DNA of 35,518 nucleotides from a virus, in IMG/VR virus record IMGVR_UViG_3300015373_000022, positions 1 through 35,518 of that record; one strand, written 5' to 3'. The notes beneath the pieces were generated by a model, which saw only the letters and a program-made list of their open reading frames with translations, was not told the DNA's origin and made no database searches. This document shows, piece by piece, positions 32,611-35,518 of the stretch (position 1 is its first letter; every line of letters begins with the position of its first letter). A program made the translations under genes and the position numbers.

Positions 32611-32998
32611 TCAACATCGGCCATTTCTTGTAGAAATTCTCAATGAACTTTGGGTGTTCTTCTCCTGTAGGTTTGTATCCTAACACATGACAGAAAGTCG
32701 GCGCAAAACATCCTTTCCCTACAGGGTGCCCATGTACAACCACAAATTCCCCCAGAAAATTTTTTGTATCAGTGGGCGGATAACTAACACCGTCGGTCAA
32801 GTAAAGGTTAGTTACTGCCACAGGATTAGCTACCGCTGGAGAGAGGAACTCATAATACAGACGAGTTCTGACGGGTTCTGAGTAAGTCTTAGCTTTCCCT
32901 TTCTGAGAAAGTACCTCCATTGCTTGTGCGAGGATTTCGTCAACAGTTTTCTCACGATCTGATATTTGCGACGAACGCCGATCGAATTCTAATTTCAC
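32558..32998 (-). CDS. hypothetical protein
   Basis: A 146-aa protein starting GTG at 32998. The N-terminal third is helical and charged (DRREKTVDEILAQAMEVL-like). The middle is beta (VRTRLYYEFLSPAVANPVAV, NLYLTDGVSYPPTDT) and contains GEFVVVHGHPVGKG. A perfect CCCTACAGGG lies in the codons for HPVGK, and a second core (CCTGTAGG) occurs 54 bases away. The His/Cys residues near GHP and CFAPTFCH could bind a metal, but no family fits. Confidence 0.6.
   Translation of the reverse strand: MKLEFDRRSSQISDREKTVDEILAQAMEVLSQKGKAKTYSEPVRTRLYYEFLSPAVANPVAVTNLYLTDGVSYPPTDTKNFLGEFVVVHGHPVGKGCFAPTFCHVLGYKPTGEEHPKFIENFYKKWPMLNEKRNIDTGTSSSQRLF
32717..32726. repeat. dispersed motif, perfect copy (CCCTACAGGG)
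   Basis: In the 146-aa gene; read on the gene strand as CCT GTA GGG (Pro-Val-Gly), 46 bases from another core copy at 32664-32671. Confidence 0.75.
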
Positions 32999-33025
32999 CT
33001 TTCGCCCCTACGTGTTAATCAATGG

Positions 33026-33055
33026 GAAAAGGGAGGGTTAAAACCCTCCCTTTTC
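33026..33055 (-). terminator. strong hairpin terminator, probably bidirectional
   Basis: GAAAAGGGAGGGTT (33026-33039) pairs with AACCCTCCCTTTTC (33042-33055). A-tracts and T-tracts flank the GC stem on both strands, as in bidirectional terminators. It begins directly after the stop of the 100-aa gene. The core GGGAGGGTT is shared with the 28284 hairpin. Confidence 0.8.
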
Positions 33056-33358
33056 TCAGCTTACTACTTTGAGCCTTCTCCGTCGTTTCCGAACAAGAGC
33101 GGCACGGAAATCAGAGCGGGAAGGTCTAGTACCTTTCTCCCACTTATAATCTTCCGGCATTGCGTAATGGCGCTGGCTCATATCTCCACGGCGATCCCAA
33201 ATCTCTCGCCTTTCACCACCACATCTCATGCATCGAAAAGTCACAGGATTCCCCCATTTAGGATTCCATGACGACGAATCTACGTCATCCCATGCGTGGC
33301 CCAAACTACCACACTCTGCGTACTTTTCAATTCTGGCGAGTTCACTTCTACTTGTCAA
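33056..33358 (-). CDS. zinc-ribbon protein of a common actinophage type
   Basis: A 100-aa basic protein. Cys16 and His21 (CGSLGHAW) with Cys43 and Cys46 (CMRCG) form a zinc ribbon. Then come RREIWDRRGDMSQRHYAMPEDY and an Arg/Lys-rich tail. I recognise the GHxW ... CxRCGxxR ... RxYxxPxxY pattern from many actinophage small proteins of unknown function, probably DNA-binding. The start is TTG at 33358, overlapping the preceding TGA (TTGA) with GGAG seven bases upstream. The stop touches a terminator. Confidence 0.75.
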   Translation of the reverse strand: MTSRSELARIEKYAECGSLGHAWDDVDSSSWNPKWGNPVTFRCMRCGGERREIWDRRGDMSQRHYAMPEDYKWEKGTRPSRSDFRAALVRKRRRRLKVVS

Positions 33359-33849
33359 TCTTCCTCTCCTTCTTCCTGATTAAGGATTCTGTCGATTTCT
33401 ACCCAAGACTTCTCAGCCGTCATAATGGCATCGAAGATTTTTGTCTGAGAGGGCATCACCCTTATATACAGATCATTATCGTCGGCAATCCAAATCAGTA
33501 TCTCTTGAATAGCGAAAATCTTACCTCCATAGAAAGCTTTCGCCGGGCCAGTGTACCTTTCCATTTCAAGCTTGTAGTTTTCTACGAGCATCTTAAGATG
33601 CTCGATTACTTCTTTCCTATCCAACATTAGCATTGTGCTTTCTCTTAGTGTTGTGGTTATTTCATGGGACTTAAGTCCGTAGTTGGTGATTGCGTACAAA
33701 TCGTCATCATTCCACCAAAGGAACTCCGGTGGATTAGTGTTGCACCTCCATACTATATTTACCCAACGTTTTGCCGCTGTAAGGGTGAATCCAAACCGGA
33801 GAATTTCATCAACCCATTCTTGGTGCCAATCTGGATACTCTCTAGTCAC
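33355..33849 (-). CDS. hypothetical protein
   Basis: A 164-aa mostly helical protein starting GTG at 33849, which overlaps the previous stop as GTGA, with AAAGAG six bases upstream. Trp- and Asn-rich N-terminal part (WHQEWVDEILRFGFTLTAAKRW), central helices (LMLDRKEVIEHLKMLVENYKLEM) and an acidic end. Not recognised. Its coupling on both sides places it firmly in the small-protein operon. Confidence 0.65.
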   Translation of the reverse strand: MTREYPDWHQEWVDEILRFGFTLTAAKRWVNIVWRCNTNPPEFLWWNDDDLYAITNYGLKSHEITTTLRESTMLMLDRKEVIEHLKMLVENYKLEMERYTGPAKAFYGGKIFAIQEILIWIADDNDLYIRVMPSQTKIFDAIMTAEKSWVEIDRILNQEEGEED

Positions 33850-34073
33850 GTCACACTCTTTACGTAGTTTCCGAAATCAATCTCAGGATCGGAATTATTG
33901 GGGCTGTATCTTTTTGTTCCAATGAAGAACAAAAAGCATGATTCGCAAACTGGCAATTCTTCACCAGTTTCGTGAATCAACAATGTAGTCAGATGGTCAG
34001 TCTCTCCACATTGGTAACAGTCCCCAATTTCCAAGTGTTCATTGGGGTCCTCTAGTTTAATCCTCCTTGCCAT
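33846..34073 (-). CDS. small zinc-ribbon protein
   Basis: A 75-aa protein with two CxxC pairs (CYQCG, CESC) about 27 residues apart, the layout of a zinc ribbon. I chose ATG at 34073; a longer frame from 34199 would overlap most of the upstream small gene. The 17-base overlap with that gene matches the style of the block. The end overlaps the next GTG as GTGA. Probably a nucleic-acid- or protein-binding adaptor. Confidence 0.65.
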   Translation of the reverse strand: MARRIKLEDPNEHLEIGDCYQCGETDHLTTLLIHETGEELPVCESCFLFFIGTKRYSPNNSDPEIDFGNYVKSVT

Positions 34074-34227
34074 AGTCTTCATCTTCATCCGGGGTATACG
34101 GATCGTCGTCGTAATCTGGTTCTGGTGGGTTCTCCATGTCATATTTGTTCTCCATGTACCACATGTATTCCGCGTCTTCGTTCCAGTGAGAGTAATCACT
34201 GATAGGTGGAATTCCCCTGTTGCTCAT
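34057..34227 (-). CDS. small acidic Tyr/Asp/Glu-rich protein
   Basis: A 56-aa protein dominated by Asp, Glu, Tyr, Pro and Asn (EPDYDDDPYTPDEDEDYG). ATG at 34227 overlaps the upstream TGA (ATGA), which fixes the start better than the ATG at 34272. It is probably disordered and strongly negative. It could bind a basic partner or mimic DNA; there is no direct evidence. Confidence 0.6.
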   Translation of the reverse strand: MSNRGIPPISDYSHWNEDAEYMWYMENKYDMENPPEPDYDDDPYTPDEDEDYGKED

Positions 34228-34439
34228 TTCTCTGGGTCTCCCAACACCATATCCATCATTTCCAGAACCCATTCGTTTGAGTTGTTACGAACGAGCCTTA
34301 CTCTTTCTCCTGACTCAATCTGGAAAGAAATCTTCCAGATTGAAGGGTTAGCCTTGGCAGACATAAGAGCCATGCCAAGTGTGTTGGCGGTATCAATTCC
34401 TGTTTCTTCGCTCCGAAGTTGAATGTCCATTCTTTTCAC
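34224..34439 (-). CDS. small hypothetical protein
   Basis: A 71-aa mixed protein (TGIDTANTLGMALMSAKANP then WKISFQIESGERVRLVRNNS). GTG at 34439 has a perfect AGGAGG five bases upstream and overlaps the stop of the 37-aa gene as GTGA, so it is preferred over an earlier in-frame TTG at 34475. The strand-helix-strand pattern is compact; no family recognised. Confidence 0.65.
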   Translation of the reverse strand: MKRMDIQLRSEETGIDTANTLGMALMSAKANPSIWKISFQIESGERVRLVRNNSNEWVLEMMDMVLGDPEK

Positions 34440-34549
34440 TTGTTCCTCCTCTTTACGTTGATTTTCTGCCAACAATCATCGGGGGCAGCCTGTAGGGTAA
34501 AAGGACAACCCCATTGAGTGCATCCTGTTTTACTGCATCCGACTGTCAT
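34436..34549 (-). CDS. 37-aa cysteine-rich miniprotein
   Basis: ATG at 34549 overlaps the previous TGA (ATGA) and the TGA at 34436 overlaps the next GTG (GTGA), so it is locked into the operon at both ends. The product has four Cys (residues 5, 10, 15 and 26) in a VGCSKTGCTQWGCPFTLQ context and a basic C-terminus (INVKRRNK). The spacing could make a small zinc knuckle. A CCTACAGG-type motif lies in the codons for TLQ. Too short for ordinary gene callers. Confidence 0.7.
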   Translation of the reverse strand: MTVGCSKTGCTQWGCPFTLQAAPDDCWQKINVKRRNK

Positions 34550-34737
34550 TTCTGAAATTCTTCCTTTTCTTCCTCTGTCAATTCAGATCGTGGTAGGTCA
34601 ATTGGAATCTCCAGACAAGTTCTACAGGCCCCAAAGCTGTGACCAATTCCCGATCCCATATTCTTAACTTTCATCATGAAGTAATCCTTTGGTTGAATTT
34701 TCTCCATGCATAGAGAACAAACATACTGGTTTTTCAT
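34546..34737 (-). CDS. small zinc-ribbon protein
   Basis: A 63-aa protein with two CxxC pairs: CSLC (7-10) and CRTC (38-41). Between them is a strand-rich MMKVKNMGSGIGHSFGA segment, and the tail is acidic. ATG at 34737 overlaps the upstream TGA (ATGA); ribosome-site-like AGGAATGG lies upstream. One of at least five Cys-pair miniproteins in a row. Likely nucleic-acid- or protein-binding. Confidence 0.7.
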   Translation of the reverse strand: MKNQYVCSLCMEKIQPKDYFMMKVKNMGSGIGHSFGACRTCLEIPIDLPRSELTEEEKEEFQK

Positions 34738-34949
34738 TCTTCTTCCATTCCTTCGAAGATTTTATCCCAGCACTTCGGATGAGTGCCGGTCATTATCATC
34801 TCTCTTTCATCTGGTGATTTCTCCGGCCAGATATCCTCGATCTTCGATTCTCCTTCCATGTATTTCTCGTACTTTTCCTCATCGAGTTCGATGATAGATG
34901 TTTCCCCACAATAAATACAGGGAAGTGTTTCAACTCTCACATTTGGCAT
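34734..34949 (-). CDS. small zinc-ribbon protein
   Basis: A 71-aa protein beginning with a CIYCG pair (Cys11, Cys14), an acidic helical middle (LDEEKYEKYMEGESKIEDIW) and a GTHPKCW motif (His and Cys) that could complete a zinc site. ATG at 34949 has AGGAG nine bases upstream. It is followed by the next start through ATGA. Small actinophage proteins with CxxCG ... GTHPxCW are familiar, but of unknown function. Confidence 0.7.
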   Translation of the reverse strand: MPNVRVETLPCIYCGETSIIELDEEKYEKYMEGESKIEDIWPEKSPDEREMIMTGTHPKCWDKIFEGMEEE

Positions 34950-34950
34950 G

Positions 34951-35178
34951 TTACTTGTCTCCTATCGTGAATGTTTCAACTAGGTCTTTGTCTGTGATGA
35001 TTGGCTTGAATCTCAAAAACGCTATGCCATTAAGGCAAATCCAAGTACGGCCATCACTATGAGTTTGAATACCAAAGTCACATCGAGTCAGATCAATTTC
35101 TTTTAGGTGCTTTAGGTTCTCGATCGACACAATCCCGATCATATGAGTTTCAGGGATTGTAGGTAGAGCGTTTTTCAT
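34951..35178 (-). CDS. hypothetical protein
   Basis: A 75-aa beta-rich protein (MIGIVSIENLKHLKEIDL, DFGIQTHSDGRTWICLNGIAFLRF). ATG at 35178 has AAGG seven bases upstream. It lies between the helicase and the zinc-ribbon string. No motif or family recognised. Confidence 0.6.
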   Translation of the reverse strand: MKNALPTIPETHMIGIVSIENLKHLKEIDLTRCDFGIQTHSDGRTWICLNGIAFLRFKPIITDKDLVETFTIGDK

Positions 35179-35188
35179 TATGCGACCT

Positions 35189-35251
35189 TCAGTCCTTCCA
35201 AGTTCTATGTGCTAGTATGTCCGATATTGTTGATTGATCTACATTGAACAT
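35189..35251 (-). other. 20-codon frame resembling the end of a helix-turn-helix
   Basis: ATG 35251 to TGA 35189 encodes a peptide reading FNVDQSTISDILAHRTWK. This matches the recognition-helix end of small phage HTH or homing-endonuclease tails (VxxSTISxIxxxxTWK). It overlaps nothing upstream in frame. It is either a remnant of a longer HTH gene or a chance resemblance. Confidence 0.3.
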
Positions 35252-35252
35252 A

Positions 35253-35518
35253 TCAGATCAGACCCTGCAAGTATTCTTTCCAAGCGCCGGCGGGACGAAT
35301 ATCTGCCGACTCAGTAACAGCGTCGAATCCCCGCTGCTTTTCTGCACTCAAATCCTCAACGAAATAGTCGATGGAGTTCTGGCAGAACAGTTGGTAGATG
35401 AATACCGGCTGTGAACAATCGGCACCCTGGCGATAGATTCGCTTAAGGCACTGATAGTCACGCGACTTATTCCACCAACGGTCGAGGAAAATCCCTACAG
35501 AAGCGCCACCGGGCCAAC
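35253..35518 (-). CDS. C-terminal end of an SNF2/DEAD-type helicase, cut by the window edge
   Basis: The frame is open from the right edge to TGA 35253-35255, giving about 88 C-terminal residues. It reads ASVGIFLDRWWNKSRDYQCL then KRIYRQGA then QPVFIYQLFCQNSIDYFVED. This is the end of a superfamily 2 helicase: the DRWWN segment and the motif VI-like QCLKRIYRQG are characteristic of SNF2-type proteins. A CCCTACAG core lies in the gene at 35493. The ATPase half is outside the window. Confidence 0.8.
   Translation of the reverse strand, partial: WPGGASVGIFLDRWWNKSRDYQCLKRIYRQGADCSQPVFIYQLFCQNSIDYFVEDLSAEKQRGFDAVTESADIRPAGAWKEYLQGLI

Noticed and set aside
1-35518. Integrase, immunity repressor, attachment site or tape-measure gene
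   Set aside because: None found in any frame; absence inside this window does not exclude them elsewhere in the genome.

Overview
This window is part of a tailed-phage genome with a short, podovirus-like tail. It probably infects an actinobacterium. The host call rests mainly on a phage-encoded WhiB-family protein (Cys11, Cys34, Cys37, Cys43 and a GIWGG turn) and on several small-protein patterns familiar from actinophages. I see no integrase, attachment site, tRNA or CRISPR array here. The DNA polymerase has Tyr at the position equivalent to E. coli Phe762, which fits a virulent lifestyle without proving one.

Left block (1 to about 23,331, all on the + strand) holds the virion genes. It begins with the end of a gene cut by the window edge and a 25-residue membrane peptide. 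A structured non-coding stretch (about 388-532) precedes the packaging genes. Then come TerL, several small proteins, the portal, an acidic scaffold, the HK97-type major capsid protein with a terminator behind it, a two-helix membrane protein and a membrane-anchored collagen-like protein. Next are the tail connector (with a LamG-like domain inserted), the tail nozzle, a collagen-rich tail fibre with a collar tip, a run of very basic small proteins, and two large proteins (798 and 1270 aa) that are probably internal or ejection proteins.

Right block (about 23,321-35,518, almost all on the - strand) holds replication, recombination and small regulatory genes. Read in the direction of transcription it has: the end of an SNF2-like helicase, a string of small zinc-ribbon proteins joined by 4-base start/stop overlaps, an HNH nuclease, and an acidic-tailed protein behind the clearest sigma70-type promoter in the window. 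Further on are a Cas4/RecB-like Fe-S nuclease, a Sak4-like ATPase, an SSB-like protein, a primase-helicase, a family-A DNA polymerase and a RuvC-like resolvase. WhiB is the only + strand gene in this block. Its TTG start shares one base with the ATG of a divergent HNH-fold protein that lacks the catalytic histidines. The two blocks converge near 23,330.

The most unusual signal is a short motif, CCCTGTAGGG or its complement CCCTACAGGG. I count seven perfect copies and nineteen copies of the core CCTGTAGG/CCTACAGG, spread over both blocks, where about one core would be expected by chance. It is read in different codon frames, so it is a DNA or RNA signal rather than a protein motif. A second recurring signal is a set of long perfect inverted repeats with G-rich 5' arms, which occupy most of the few untranslated gaps. 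Several short genes that simple ORF calling would miss (25, 37, 44 and 49 aa) are reported with their start/stop coupling.
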